Shown here in pieces: positions 9,175 to 18,246 of a DNA stretch of 64,000 bases; within the stretch, counting starts at the first letter, position 1; every line of letters begins with the position of its first letter. Under the pieces are notes generated by a model. That model worked only from the letters and a program-made list of their open reading frames with translations. It did not search any database and had not been told where the DNA came from. A program made the position numbers and the translations under genes. Source of the stretch: WVZH01 sp034430895 (GTDB lineage: Bacteria > Chloroflexota > Anaerolineae > Anaerolineales > E44-bin32); assembly GCA_034430895.1 (NCBI GenBank), contig DAOUDW010000034.1, positions 124,001 through 188,000 on the forward strand, given 5' to 3'.

Positions 9175-10212
9175 TTGGGATGCGTTGACATGACAAACGT
9201 GGCAGGCGGCGACGAAAGATCGGTAGTCCGAACTCGTGGAATTCGAGACGGTATGCGGTTTTTATTACCGCGGACAATCGGACTAATCCTGCTGATTGTC
9301 TTACTCCAGCGGATAGACACAGGTCATCTTCTGGATACGCTGAAGAAAGCAGATATCGGCATGGTCATGTTGGCGATGATCTTGCTGATCGTGTTAATCG
9401 GTATCAAGACCCTTCGCTGGCAACTGATTCTGCGGACGTTAAAGATATCCATATCCTGGCGCAATGCATTCCTGGCCTATTTTGCAAGTATTTTCATCGG
9501 GTTCCTGACACCGGGGCGTTTGGGGGAATTCGGAAGAGCACTGTATATTCGTAATGACCCGAACGCGCAATCTGGTGTGGGATTTTCCAGTGTTCTTGCC
9601 GATCGGCTTTTCGACCTGTATGCGCTCCTTCTCGCGGGAAGTGCCGCTATCTTCTCGCTGGGAAGCAGGCTATATTGGATGTGGACCCTTTTGTTCTTCG
9701 TGGTCTCTTTGTTGCCCGTGTTTCTATTTATATCTGAGGTTTCTTTCAACTGGTTAAAAACCATCGCAACTCGCCTGGGGCGGGTTGGAGTGGGACTATT
9801 CGATCGAAATGGATGGCTGGTCGGCATGCGTCAAGGATTGCTTAAAATGGGAATGAGGCTCCTCGCTATCAGCGCAGTCTTGACGGTGACAGCGTATCTG
9901 GTCTATTTTACGCAGTGTTTTATTTTGTCGAAGGCATTGGCTATCGAGGTCAGCTACTCCAGTGTCATGTTCGCTGTGGCTTTGGGCAGCTTGATCACGC
10001 TCTTACCTTTTTCAATATCCGGATTGGGAACACGTGAAGCAACGATCATCGCCTATTTGAGCACAGTCGGTGTATCCCCCGAAACAGCGCTTAGCTTCTC
10101 CTTCCTCGTATTCGTCACTTTTTATGTTATGGGGGGATTGATCGGAGCATTAGCCTGGTTAGTTCACCCGATCCAGTTGAATTTGAAACGAGGAGAGGGG
10201 AATCGGGATTAG
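9175..10212 (+). CDS. Lysylphosphatidylglycerol synthase transmembrane-region family protein (flippase-like)
   Basis: This 345-residue integral membrane protein has about eight helices. It has the hallmarks of the LPG_synthase_TM/UPF0104 family: T-L-R-W near residue 80, F-L-T-P-G-R-L-G-E-F-G-R-A in the second loop, and D-R-L-F-D-L followed later by S-I-S-G-L-G-T-R-E. In MprF this region flips lipids; stand-alone members are common in glycan loci and are thought to move lipid-linked intermediates. The TTG start used here could instead be the ATG at 9190, and neither has a clear Shine-Dalgarno sequence. The downstream gene begins 1 bp after the stop, so the two are probably co-translated. Confidence 0.82.
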   Translation: MGCVDMTNVAGGDERSVVRTRGIRDGMRFLLPRTIGLILLIVLLQRIDTGHLLDTLKKADIGMVMLAMILLIVLIGIKTLRWQLILRTLKISISWRNAFLAYFASIFIGFLTPGRLGEFGRALYIRNDPNAQSGVGFSSVLADRLFDLYALLLAGSAAIFSLGSRLYWMWTLLFFVVSLLPVFLFISEVSFNWLKTIATRLGRVGVGLFDRNGWLVGMRQGLLKMGMRLLAISAVLTVTAYLVYFTQCFILSKALAIEVSYSSVMFAVALGSLITLLPFSISGLGTREATIIAYLSTVGVSPETALSFSFLVFVTFYVMGGLIGALAWLVHPIQLNLKRGEGNRD

Positions 10213-10213
10213 G

Positions 10214-11788
10214 ATGAACAGAGGCGACACAATTCTCCTTCTCGCCCTGGCGGTGTTTGTATATCTTGTCGTTACTGTGGCTGTGTCTGTGCCAGGCTAC
10301 ATGGACGCGGACTACTACTACGCCACAGCCAAGCAGTTGGCTGCTGGCAAAGGATTCTCTGAACCGTTTATCTGGAATTATCTCGATAATCCGGCCGGTT
10401 TGCCGCATCCTTCTCATACTTACTGGATGCCGCTGACGAGTATTATCTCCGCAGGTGCGATCTATCTTTTCGGCGATCATTTCCGAGCAGCGCAATTTCC
10501 CATGTTCATTGCGGCCGTTCTCCTGCCGCTGATAACCGCATGGTTGGCAAGACGATTCGGCGCAGATCGAAGGTTGATGTTGAGTGCTGGAGTGATATCC
10601 ATTTTCTCAGGATTTTATGTGCCGTACTTTGTGACAACGGATTCTTTTGCTATCTTTGCCTGGATAGGAAGCGCTGTTCTCATTCTGGCGGCAGACACGA
10701 GCCATCAACCCAAAGTCTCCACATGGTTTTGGGTAGGAGTCCTTGCAGGACTTGGGTATCTCACTCGCGCGGACGGTTTGTTGCTGCTCATACCGGCCGC
10801 TTTGGCGGTTTTGTGGAGCAATGCGGCAAGACGCAAAGCGATCGTGATGCTTGCGCTCGGTTATTTTCTCTGCGCGGGTCCCTGGTTTATTCGGAACCTG
10901 ATCGAGACGGGACACGTGTTTTCAACAGGGGTGGGGCGCTCGCTATGGCTGCTTTCGTACAACGAGCTGTTCAGCTATCCCGCAGATGTACTGACCCCTG
11001 AACGCTGGTGGCAAGCTGGAATTGGGGAGATATTGTCGACGAGATTATCGTCTTTGGGAATCATCCTGCAGCGATTTATCGCCGAAATCGGTTTGGTTTT
11101 TTTGTGGCCATTCATGATGGTGGGCCTCTATCTGCAGCGAAAAAGAAGAGAGATCCGTTTGCTATTGGTCTATCTCATTTTCCTTCTCGGTTTGATGATG
11201 GTTGCCTATCCTTTCGCTGGCGCGTACGGCGGCATTTTTCATTCAGGCGTGGTTTTACTGCCATTCCTTTGGGCGCTTGCACCCATGGGAATCGATCGTA
11301 CGATCGAATGGGGTGCACGAGTCCGTAAGTGGGATGTACGCCAAGCCAAGAGAGTTCTGGGCACAGGTGCGATCGCCCTTGTGATCTTGTTCTCCATTGG
11401 CCTCACTTGGAGCAGAGTGGTTGGTTCCTCGATTTCCTCCCCTCGCTGGCAGGCGCCGAATCACACGTACACGCAAATTGGCGAACAGCTTTTTGACCTT
11501 GCTGGCGCGGCAGACATCGTGGCGGTGAACAACCCGCCGGGGTTTTTCCTCGCAACGGGCATGCAAGCCGTCGTCATTCCCAACGGCACGCCAGAGACTT
11601 TGAAATCCGTAGTCGACCGATATCAGGTCCACTGGCTGATACTTGATGTTAATCATCCCGCCGGTTTGGCTTCGCTGTATACTAGTGATCGTTCACCTAC
11701 CTGGCTGGAATTAATCGAGACCATCCAGGACTCAAATGGAGAAGATGTTCAAATTTGGAAAGTGCGATCCACGGAGGCAGCGCCATGA
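10214..11788 (+). CDS. GT39/ArnT-like membrane glycosyltransferase
   Basis: This 524-residue polytopic protein has the PMT_2/GT39 layout. A first loop contains Y-M-D-A-D-Y-Y-Y, the DxD-like catalytic and metal-binding motif. It is followed by about ten helices, a conserved L-T-R-A-D-G segment near residue 190, and a C-terminal soluble domain of about 130 residues. The acceptor is unknown, but the fold implies use of a lipid-linked sugar outside the membrane. The stop codon overlaps the ATG of the next gene by 4 bp (11785-11788), which indicates translational coupling. Confidence 0.8.
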   Translation: MNRGDTILLLALAVFVYLVVTVAVSVPGYMDADYYYATAKQLAAGKGFSEPFIWNYLDNPAGLPHPSHTYWMPLTSIISAGAIYLFGDHFRAAQFPMFIAAVLLPLITAWLARRFGADRRLMLSAGVISIFSGFYVPYFVTTDSFAIFAWIGSAVLILAADTSHQPKVSTWFWVGVLAGLGYLTRADGLLLLIPAALAVLWSNAARRKAIVMLALGYFLCAGPWFIRNLIETGHVFSTGVGRSLWLLSYNELFSYPADVLTPERWWQAGIGEILSTRLSSLGIILQRFIAEIGLVFLWPFMMVGLYLQRKRREIRLLLVYLIFLLGLMMVAYPFAGAYGGIFHSGVVLLPFLWALAPMGIDRTIEWGARVRKWDVRQAKRVLGTGAIALVILFSIGLTWSRVVGSSISSPRWQAPNHTYTQIGEQLFDLAGAADIVAVNNPPGFFLATGMQAVVIPNGTPETLKSVVDRYQVHWLILDVNHPAGLASLYTSDRSPTWLELIETIQDSNGEDVQIWKVRSTEAAP

Positions 11789-13284
11789 GCGTCACGGGCA
11801 CACGACGTGAGGCGCGTCGATATCTTATCTTGCTTCTGCTTACAGGCTTGGTCCTGGGAGGCTATCTGGCGACCAGCAAAGCCGTTTATGGTTTCGGTTT
11901 CCCGCTGGATGATGCTTGGATTCACCAAACGTACGCTCGAAATCTTGTTGCGGAGGGGGAATGGGCGTTTCTGCCTGGTCAACCAAGCGCTGGATCGACA
12001 GCCCCATTGTGGACGTTGGTTCTAAGCCTGGGATACCGTTTGGGGATAGATCCGAAGGCGTGGAGCTATTTACTCGGTGGATTGCTGCTGATGGCCACTG
12101 CATGGGTGTGTGGACTATGGTTCGTACAACGAATGGAAAAACCCCGGCGATGGATCTTGTGGGCGGCTTCACTCGTGATTCTTGAATGGCATTTGGCCTG
12201 GGCCGCTGTTTCAGGAATGGAAATCCTCGCCCTGGCCTTTATCGCTGCGTATGTCCTCTATCGCCTGGAATGTACGCAGTTCCGGGCCGTGTTTCTAGGC
12301 GCTGTAATCGGTTTAGGTGTCTGGATACGACCGGATGCGTTATCCTTGCTTCTACCGGTGGGCTGGACGATTTTATTTCGTGATCGGGCAACGTTTAAGC
12401 GTCTGATCGTCGATATTGGATGTGTTTGTTTGGGATTGGTCATCACGATCATTCCTTATGGGATGTTCAATTTCTGGCTTTCAGGAACATGGTGGCCGAG
12501 TACCTTCTATGCCAAATCTGCTGAATACGCCGTTCTTCGAGAGTCTTCTCTCATTCAACGCTTGATCACTCAGCTTTCTGTGCCTTTTGTGGGAGCTGCT
12601 GTCATTCTCCTTCCCGGAATTGTGATCTCCGTTATCCAATCTTGTCGTACGAAGAAATGGACGCAGTTCGCATCGTTGCTCTGGGCCGTTGGATTTCTGG
12701 CTGCTTATGCCTGGCGGCTGCCGGTGACCTATCAACATGGGCGATACGCCATGCCCGTGATCCCTATCTTGCTTGTCGTCGGATCGAGTGGTTTGATCGT
12801 CGTTATGGATTATGAACCAAAACAAACGTTTCGTCGGTTGCTGGCGAAATCCTGGCCGATATCCACCTGGGCAGCAGCCCTGGCGTTCCTCGTTCTTGGC
12901 GCCCAAGCCTACGGTCGTGATGTGGCGATTATCGAAACGGAGATGGTGCAATGTGCACAATGGATCGCGGTCAACACGGAATCAAATGCCATTGTCGCTT
13001 CACATGATATCGGAGCCTTGGGATATTATTCGAGGAGGCCATTATTGGATTTGGCAGGATTGATTTCACCGGAGGTGATACCATTTATTCGAGACGAGGA
13101 TGCCCTGGCGCAATACCTGACAAAGAACAATGCGGCCTATCTGATGACTTTTCCGCAGTGGTATCCATCCCTTGTCCAACAGGCCAAGAGAGTGTATCTT
13201 ACAGCATCGGAGTTTAGCCCACGTTCGGGTGGTGAGAATATGGCCGTTTATAAGTGGACATTGCGAGGTTTGCCTCATGAGTAA
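11785..13284 (+). CDS. Polytopic membrane protein, GT-C glycosyltransferase-like
   Basis: The frame is open from TTG 11755, but ATG 11785 follows GGAGG closely and overlaps the previous stop as ATGA, giving a protein of 499 residues. The first loop reads F-P-L-D-D-A-W-I-H-Q-T-Y-A-R-N, the paired-aspartate motif common in GT-C membrane proteins. About nine helices follow, then a soluble tail of about 110 residues with S-H-D-I-G-A-L-G-Y-Y. It is the last gene of the glycan cluster; the next gene has its own promoter. No substrate can be assigned. Confidence 0.75.
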   Translation: MSVTGTRREARRYLILLLLTGLVLGGYLATSKAVYGFGFPLDDAWIHQTYARNLVAEGEWAFLPGQPSAGSTAPLWTLVLSLGYRLGIDPKAWSYLLGGLLLMATAWVCGLWFVQRMEKPRRWILWAASLVILEWHLAWAAVSGMEILALAFIAAYVLYRLECTQFRAVFLGAVIGLGVWIRPDALSLLLPVGWTILFRDRATFKRLIVDIGCVCLGLVITIIPYGMFNFWLSGTWWPSTFYAKSAEYAVLRESSLIQRLITQLSVPFVGAAVILLPGIVISVIQSCRTKKWTQFASLLWAVGFLAAYAWRLPVTYQHGRYAMPVIPILLVVGSSGLIVVMDYEPKQTFRRLLAKSWPISTWAAALAFLVLGAQAYGRDVAIIETEMVQCAQWIAVNTESNAIVASHDIGALGYYSRRPLLDLAGLISPEVIPFIRDEDALAQYLTKNNAAYLMTFPQWYPSLVQQAKRVYLTASEFSPRSGGENMAVYKWTLRGLPHE

Positions 13285-13299
13285 TGTCTGTGCTATACT
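13270..13299 (+). promoter_or_regulatory. Predicted promoter of the response regulator/kinase pair
   Basis: TTGCCT at 13270-13275 and TATACT at 13294-13299 are 18 bp apart. TGc directly precedes the -10 (extended -10). The start codon of the regulator lies 30 bp further on, with AGGTGG as ribosome-binding site. The element begins inside the last codons of the preceding membrane protein gene. Confidence 0.55.
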
Positions 13300-13329
13300 C
13301 GCCAATGTTAAAAAATAGGTGGCTCAGTT

Positions 13330-14022
13330 ATGGAGAATATCCCCGTTATCATCGTCGACGACCATCCCCTTTTTCGCGAAGGCGTGCGAAACGTTCTTGA
13401 TTTGGAAGATGACATCGAGGTGATTGCTGAAGGCACAAGTGGTGACCAAGCACTCCAGTTAGTGCGAGAGCTAAAACCACGTGTTGCACTTATTGATGTC
13501 AATCTACCGAATATGAATGGAATGCAGGTTACGCGTCAGATTTCCGCGGAACGGCTGGACACATCGGTGGTACTCGTTACAGCGTATGATGATGTCGAGC
13601 AAGTCTTGCATGCCTTTCGAGCTGGCGCGGCAGCCTATTGTTCCAAGGATGTCGAAGCGGGTAAACTGGTTGACGTCATACGGCATGTGGCCAGGGGTTT
13701 CTTCGTTGTTGGTGATCAGGTATATGATTCCTCCGGGCTGGACCAATGGCTTTCACGTGGCGTAGAGACGGTTCGTCGTCCCCACCTCGACGGCGATGTA
13801 GAAGCCTTTACACCGCTTTCACCTCGCGAAATGGAAATCCTTCAATATGTGACCCGCGGGATGAGTAATAAAGAGATTGCAGCCCGATTGGGGATTAGTC
13901 ACCAAACGGTAAAAAATCACATGACTTCGATTTTGCACAAACTGGATGTGGAAGACCGGACACAAGCTGCCGTGTATGCTTTACGACACGGCTGGGTACG
14001 TCTCCAAGATACTCGGAAGTAA
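13330..14022 (+). CDS. NarL/FixJ (DegU-like) response regulator
   Basis: The receiver domain spans residues about 5-120, with the acidic pair Asp10-Asp11, phospho-acceptor Asp56 (A-L-I-D-V-N), a Thr in V-T-A-Y-D and a Lys in C-S-K-D. A LuxR-type helix-turn-helix occupies about 160-225 (L-S-P-R-E-M-E-I-L, then N-K-E-I-A-A-R-L and V-K-N-H). All residues needed for phosphorylation are present. The histidine kinase gene begins 12 bp downstream, so the pair is almost certainly cognate. Its position before the Flp/Tad pilus genes suggests it may control them, but that is inference only. Confidence 0.93.
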   Translation: MENIPVIIVDDHPLFREGVRNVLDLEDDIEVIAEGTSGDQALQLVRELKPRVALIDVNLPNMNGMQVTRQISAERLDTSVVLVTAYDDVEQVLHAFRAGAAAYCSKDVEAGKLVDVIRHVARGFFVVGDQVYDSSGLDQWLSRGVETVRRPHLDGDVEAFTPLSPREMEILQYVTRGMSNKEIAARLGISHQTVKNHMTSILHKLDVEDRTQAAVYALRHGWVRLQDTRK

Positions 14023-14034
14023 ACAGGCATTGAG

Positions 14035-15081
14035 ATGACCGAATCGGAAATTAATGAACTCTCACCTTTTGATGAATTCCTCCATGCATCCCGTGAAGAA
14101 GTGGAGCAAGTACGTAGAGAGTTGAAAGAAATCACCTTGCTTGTGGAACAGAGCCAGGGAGAGGTAGAGAAGCTCGCAAAACGAAATGCTTCGATCACTG
14201 CCCATTTGCATCAGATGCAGTCGCATTTCGATACTGTGCCCCGTGAGGATATTCAATCTACCTATGAAGCGTTTAGCGATGCACAACAACGTCTATTCAC
14301 GATGCGCGGTCAATTAGAAAAATTGCAGAGTGATGAAGCCCATTTAAAACGGTATGGCGATCATCTGGCAAAGACTATGAATATTCTAGAAGGTGGGCCG
14401 AAGGACTCCATTGCGGGTTTAATGGATGGTGGGCCATCCACAATCCAACAAATAATCGAGGCGCAAGAGGATGAAAGGCGGACGATTTCACGCCAATTGC
14501 ATGATGGTCCGGCTCAGGCGTTATCGAACTTCATTCTCCAAACGGAAATTGCAGTACGCCTCTTCAGCACAGATCACGAGAAAGCCAAAGAAGAGTTGAA
14601 TAACTTGAAGGCAGCAGCCGGTTCCACTTTTGCAAGGATACGCGATTTTATTTTCGATTTGCGGCCGATGATGTTGGACGATCTGGGTCTGGTGCCAACG
14701 GCCAAGCGATATATTGAGGCGTTCAGCGAGAAGACGGGTGTTGAAGTCTCGACGGTTATCACCGGCACAGAGCGTCGCCTGGAACCCCATATCGAAGTGC
14801 TGACATTTCGTGCCTTGCAGACCTTACTACGCAACGTGCGGGACTATGCCCAGGCTACTCAAACCAAAGTTATGGTCGATATCGGGGAACAAGAACTGAG
14901 GGCTAGTGTTGAAGATAATGGTCGTGGGGCGGATCTCGAGTCGCTGTCGGAAGACGAGCTGAAGAAGTATGGTTATGAAGCACTTGAGGATCGTATACAT
15001 CAAGTGGGAGGCACAATTGAAATCGACAGCACGGCCGGGGAAGGTACTCGTGTAGCCTATACGATTCCTCTGGGGGCATGA
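14035..15081 (+). CDS. Cytoplasmic NarL-type sensor histidine kinase (DegS-like)
   Basis: The first 130 residues are charged, coiled-coil-like and lack membrane segments. They resemble the DegS sensor region. The HisKA_3 dimerisation helix contains R-Q-L-H-D-G-P-A-Q, with phospho-acceptor His156. The ATPase domain follows, with E-D-N-G-R-G-A-D as the G1-like box and a C-terminal T-A-G-E-G-T-R segment. This layout (soluble coiled coil, HisKA_3, HATPase, 348 residues) matches DegS-type kinases that sense internal signals. It is encoded directly after its likely partner regulator and is followed by a 315-bp gap. Confidence 0.9.
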   Translation: MTESEINELSPFDEFLHASREEVEQVRRELKEITLLVEQSQGEVEKLAKRNASITAHLHQMQSHFDTVPREDIQSTYEAFSDAQQRLFTMRGQLEKLQSDEAHLKRYGDHLAKTMNILEGGPKDSIAGLMDGGPSTIQQIIEAQEDERRTISRQLHDGPAQALSNFILQTEIAVRLFSTDHEKAKEELNNLKAAAGSTFARIRDFIFDLRPMMLDDLGLVPTAKRYIEAFSEKTGVEVSTVITGTERRLEPHIEVLTFRALQTLLRNVRDYAQATQTKVMVDIGEQELRASVEDNGRGADLESLSEDELKKYGYEALEDRIHQVGGTIEIDSTAGEGTRVAYTIPLGA

Positions 15082-15396
15082 TCCAAATCCAAGCGCATTA
15101 ATACAGATGAATCCTTATTGGTTCGAATCCTGTCAATGGAGTGTTCAATAGCACAATCTGGATAAATATGACATTGTTGACGGGAGAGACTGGTCGCCTA
15201 TATACAACGAAATGTGAGAGTAAATGAAGAGAATGATAACACTTACGATTCTCGATCGAAATATACATCCCAGATATCGTTTTTATTGGTAAAGTAAGCA
15301 TCGGAAAGATGTCCTATTGAATCAGGGTGCTGTAGTACCTATAATTATTCATACTCAATTTATTTCTTGAAACCACATGAAAAGGAGGTGAATCAG
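15082..15396 (+). promoter_or_regulatory. 315-bp intergenic region containing the flp promoter (15317-15345)
   Basis: No gene is visible here. TTGAAT at 15317-15322 and TATAAT at 15340-15345 are separated by exactly 17 bp and would start a transcript near 15352. A very strong ribosome-binding site, AAAGGAGGTG, lies at 15381-15390, just before the pilin ATG. A weaker upstream candidate, TTGACG at 15177 and TATATA at 15199, has a 16-bp spacer. The rest is AT-rich with no repeat that I can support; it has room for regulator sites. Confidence 0.55.
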
Positions 15397-15543
15397 ATGC
15401 TGTACAGCCCGAAGGAAAAAGGTCAAGGCCTCGTCGAATATGCTTTGATTCTTGTATTGATCGCAGTTGTAGTGATCGTTATTTTGGCGTTGCTTGGACC
15501 TGCCATTGGAAACGTGTTCAGCAATATCGTCAATAATATTTAA
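15397..15543 (+). CDS. flp: Flp/Fap-type pilin
   Basis: This 48-residue protein is a type IVb pilin subunit. A short basic leader ends at Gly9, followed by QGLVEYAL. Glu and Tyr are at positions +5 and +6 of the predicted mature protein, the G/xxxxEY prepilin peptidase signature of Flp pilins. A single hydrophobic helix (A-L-I-L-V-L-I-A-V-V and onward) and a short G-N-V-F-S-N-I tail complete it. It would be processed and polymerised by the Tad machinery encoded downstream. The strong Shine-Dalgarno sequence and own promoter fit a highly made structural subunit. The prepilin peptidase gene is not in this window. Confidence 0.93.
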   Translation: MLYSPKEKGQGLVEYALILVLIAVVVIVILALLGPAIGNVFSNIVNNI

Positions 15544-15594
15544 CAACCGTCAAAGGCGTACTATAGGGAACGTTTTGACATCGTTACCAACTGG

Positions 15595-15622
15595 AGGAGC
15601 CCTATCATCCGATAGGGCTCCT
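15595..15622 (+). terminator. Hairpin after flp (terminator or mRNA 3' stabiliser)
   Basis: A perfect 12-bp stem, AGGAGCCCTATC paired with GATAGGGCTCCT, closes a 4-nt ATCC loop. No immediate T-run follows, but a T-rich stretch begins about 20 nt downstream. It separates the pilin from the assembly genes and could end most transcripts or protect the pilin mRNA end. Confidence 0.65.
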
Positions 15623-15689
15623 AAGTGCACTGAAAGGTCTTATCTTCTTATTTTTATTTTAGATGTAAGGTTTTTGTAATTAAGGTCAC

Positions 15690-15717
15690 TTGACTTTTAG
15701 CGCGGAATAGATAATAT
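15690..15717 (+). promoter_or_regulatory. Candidate second promoter for the Tad assembly genes
   Basis: TTGACT at 15690-15695 is followed, after 16 bp, by TAATAT at 15712-15717. It sits downstream of the flp hairpin and 47 bp before the cpaB start codon. The -35 is good and the -10 only fair. It would uncouple assembly genes from pilin transcription. Confidence 0.4.
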
Positions 15718-15764
15718 ACGCGCACGGGAACTTTTTTTCAGTTCTCACCACGAAAGGAGGCGCT

Positions 15765-16922
15765 ATGCGTGGTGGCCGAGTCCTGATGCTGCTTGCCATA
15801 ATTATTCTCTTAGTTGTGCTTGCCGCATATCTTATGCTTGGGGGAAATGAAGAACCTGCACAACCTGAAGAAGGTGGGCCAATGCAACCAGGATTGTCTG
15901 CAGATATGGTTTTTGTTGTCGTCGCTGGGCAAGATATTTCCCGCGGTTCAATCATTCCCGAACAAGATGGTGTCGTCGTCTCCCAGATGCCGAGAGATCT
16001 GGTTATCGAAACGATGATCAGTGGTGAAGATGAAGAAGAACTTAAAGAACGGGTTGTTGGACGTAGAGCCCGGATGGACATCGCTCGTGGCATCTTTATC
16101 ACGGAAGGCATGCTTACAGAGGAAGCCGGTGATCTGCTTGGGGTTGGATCTGATGCGGCAATGGCGATCGAGCCAGGGTATACGGCGATCACCATTCCAT
16201 GGACTCGTATTTCGGGTGTAGCCTATGCACTGCGAAAAGGAGATCAAGTTGATGTTCTCGTCAGTTTCCTGATTGTCAGCGTCGATGCGGATTTCCAAAC
16301 CGTGCTTCCCAATGAAACGACAGCTCTCAGCGCGCTCGGTGGTACCCCACAGCTGTTTGGACCGCATGTTACCGCACCAGTTTATCCTGGAATAGAAGAT
16401 CCAACGAGACGAATAGATGGCGAATACTGGCCATACGGACGTGTCGATATTGATCCGTTGTTGGATTTGCCTGTCCATGTAGTTCCGTCAGAATCGCAAC
16501 GACCTCGATTGGTTTCGCAGCGCTTGATCGAGAATGCTACGGTTCTTGAAGTCGGAACTTTTCCATTGCGAGATGTCATGGGACATGATGTGGTCATTCT
16601 GGACACCCCCGAAGGCGAGGAGCCGACAACTGAGAATGTAGAGGAAAGTCTTCCGGACATCATTACACTGATTGTCACGCCACAAGACGCTTTGGCTTTG
16701 AATTGGGCGGTTAAAGCAGGAGCAGATCTCGTATTAACACTGCGATCACCGGACGATACTACGATTACAGATACCAGTAGTATCACCCTGCAATACTTGT
16801 TGGATAATTACAACATTACTGTCCCGGCCAAGCTCCCCTTTGCTTTGACGCCCGCCATCAATCAACCGATCGTTCCATTCATCGATTATAAAGTCAATGT
16901 TGAAGAACGAGGTGGTGAATAG
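15765..16922 (+). CDS. cpaB: Flp pilus assembly protein CpaB/RcpC
   Basis: An N-terminal membrane anchor (residues about 6-27) is followed by an acidic linker and a SAF domain. The SAF domain contains V-V-A-G-Q-D-I-S-R-G and R-M-D-I-A-R-G-I-F-I, the typical SAF repeats of CpaB. The C-terminal half is the RcpC-like region with V-T-P-Q-D-A-L-A-L-N-W-A-V-K-A-G. CpaB is a periplasmic or exocytoplasmic part of the Tad pilus machine. The 385 residues are longer than many family members, with extra sequence around 180-240. GAAAGGAGG precedes the ATG. Confidence 0.88.
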   Translation: MRGGRVLMLLAIIILLVVLAAYLMLGGNEEPAQPEEGGPMQPGLSADMVFVVVAGQDISRGSIIPEQDGVVVSQMPRDLVIETMISGEDEEELKERVVGRRARMDIARGIFITEGMLTEEAGDLLGVGSDAAMAIEPGYTAITIPWTRISGVAYALRKGDQVDVLVSFLIVSVDADFQTVLPNETTALSALGGTPQLFGPHVTAPVYPGIEDPTRRIDGEYWPYGRVDIDPLLDLPVHVVPSESQRPRLVSQRLIENATVLEVGTFPLRDVMGHDVVILDTPEGEEPTTENVEESLPDIITLIVTPQDALALNWAVKAGADLVLTLRSPDDTTITDTSSITLQYLLDNYNITVPAKLPFALTPAINQPIVPFIDYKVNVEERGGE

Positions 16923-16967
16923 GTATTTCTGCAACATCTAAGGGTTGGTTGATCATCGGAGGATCGT

Positions 16968-18188
16968 ATGTCTGAAAACGCGGAAGGAACAATCCGCGTA
17001 CTCATCGTTGATGACATTGCGGAAACACGTGAGAATATCCGAAAATTGCTGCAATTTGAATCGGATATTAATGTCGTTGGTGCTGCAGTAAGTGGTCAGG
17101 ATGCACTTGAATTAGCACGTGAAATAGATCCTGATGTTGTTGTTATGGATATCAACATGCCTGACATGGATGGTATCACGGCAACACAGGAATTATTAAA
17201 AGACGTTCCCTATGCGCAAATAGTTATTTTATCTGTTCAAAGTGAAGCCGATTACATGCGTCGCGCAATGCTTGCTGGCGCGAGAGATTTCATCGCCAAG
17301 CCTCCATCTGGCGATGAGCTTATTGCAACGATTCGATCTCTTGCAGAACGAGCTCAAGAACAACGCAAATCGTTAGAGCGGCCGACTACTCAGATCCTAC
17401 AGCCCATGCCAGGAATGGGGTATGCACTGCCGGAGGGGAAAATAATTGCCATATACAGCGCAAAAGGTGGGGTGGGCTGTACAGTCTTGGCAACAAATAT
17501 CGCTTTGGGTCTCCAAACTGAAGAGACTCCAACCGTCCTGGTGGACACTTCATTGCAGTTTGGGGACGCTGCTGTCTCCCTCAATTTGCAGGTTAAATTC
17601 AGTATTGCGGATATATCTCCGCGGGCCGATGAGGTAGATCCGGAACTTCTCGGGGAAATCCTTCTCCATCATGATAGCGGTTTAAATGTACTTGCAGCAC
17701 CGCCGCGCCCTGAAATGGCGGATGAGGTTAACGCGGAACAGATTCGAAAAGTGTTACAGCACCTCCGCAAGCAATTTGCTTATGTTATCGTCGACATGAG
17801 CTCCAATATGGATGATATTGCTCTTGCCGTTATGGATGCAGCTGATATCTTGGTCGTCGTTACTGTACCTGAGATTCCTTCCATTAAGGACGCTAGGCTG
17901 TTGTTTGACCTATTGACTGTTCTGGAATTTCCCAAAGAGAACGTCTTCTTTGTGCTTAATAAAATGGATCGCAAATCCGGAATAACGCCAGACGCAGTTG
18001 AGGAAAATTTAAATTACTCGGTTAACGGGGTAATCCCATTTGACGAACGAACGGTTTCGACTTCGGTTAATCGTGGTGCCCCATTAATGCTTTCGGATCG
18101 TGGTTCATCGATTGCAAGGAGTATCATCGACATCCTGGGAGCATTAAAAGAAAAGTTGCTCGAGATGGAGAAGGTTGTAGAAGAGTAA
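16968..18188 (+). CDS. cpaE: CpaE/TadZ-like protein with N-terminal receiver domain
   Basis: Residues about 9-130 form a complete receiver domain (Asp15-Asp16, phospho-acceptor Asp61 in V-M-D-I-N-M-P, Ser in L-S-V-Q-S, Lys in A-K-P-P). A MinD/ParA-type domain follows from about 155. Its P-loop S-A-K-G-G-V-G-C-T (K166-T172) keeps the ParA signature lysine but has Cys where the second lysine of GKT would be, as is common in CpaE proteins. CpaE/TadZ places the pilus machine at a cell site. The receiver here is intact, so pilus localisation may respond to phosphorylation. A similar fusion is encoded at 52829-53977. Confidence 0.9.
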   Translation: MSENAEGTIRVLIVDDIAETRENIRKLLQFESDINVVGAAVSGQDALELAREIDPDVVVMDINMPDMDGITATQELLKDVPYAQIVILSVQSEADYMRRAMLAGARDFIAKPPSGDELIATIRSLAERAQEQRKSLERPTTQILQPMPGMGYALPEGKIIAIYSAKGGVGCTVLATNIALGLQTEETPTVLVDTSLQFGDAAVSLNLQVKFSIADISPRADEVDPELLGEILLHHDSGLNVLAAPPRPEMADEVNAEQIRKVLQHLRKQFAYVIVDMSSNMDDIALAVMDAADILVVVTVPEIPSIKDARLLFDLLTVLEFPKENVFFVLNKMDRKSGITPDAVEENLNYSVNGVIPFDERTVSTSVNRGAPLMLSDRGSSIARSIIDILGALKEKLLEMEKVVEE

Positions 18189-18246
18189 GTGTAACGTACC
18201 ATGGGTTGAGTATAATGCTGAGTGTGATTTTTAGGAGAGTGATACT

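Noticed and set aside
15177..15204. TTGACG/TATATA as the main flp promoter
   Set aside because: The pair at 15317-15345 has a better -10, ideal spacing and a shorter leader. The upstream site is kept only as an alternative.
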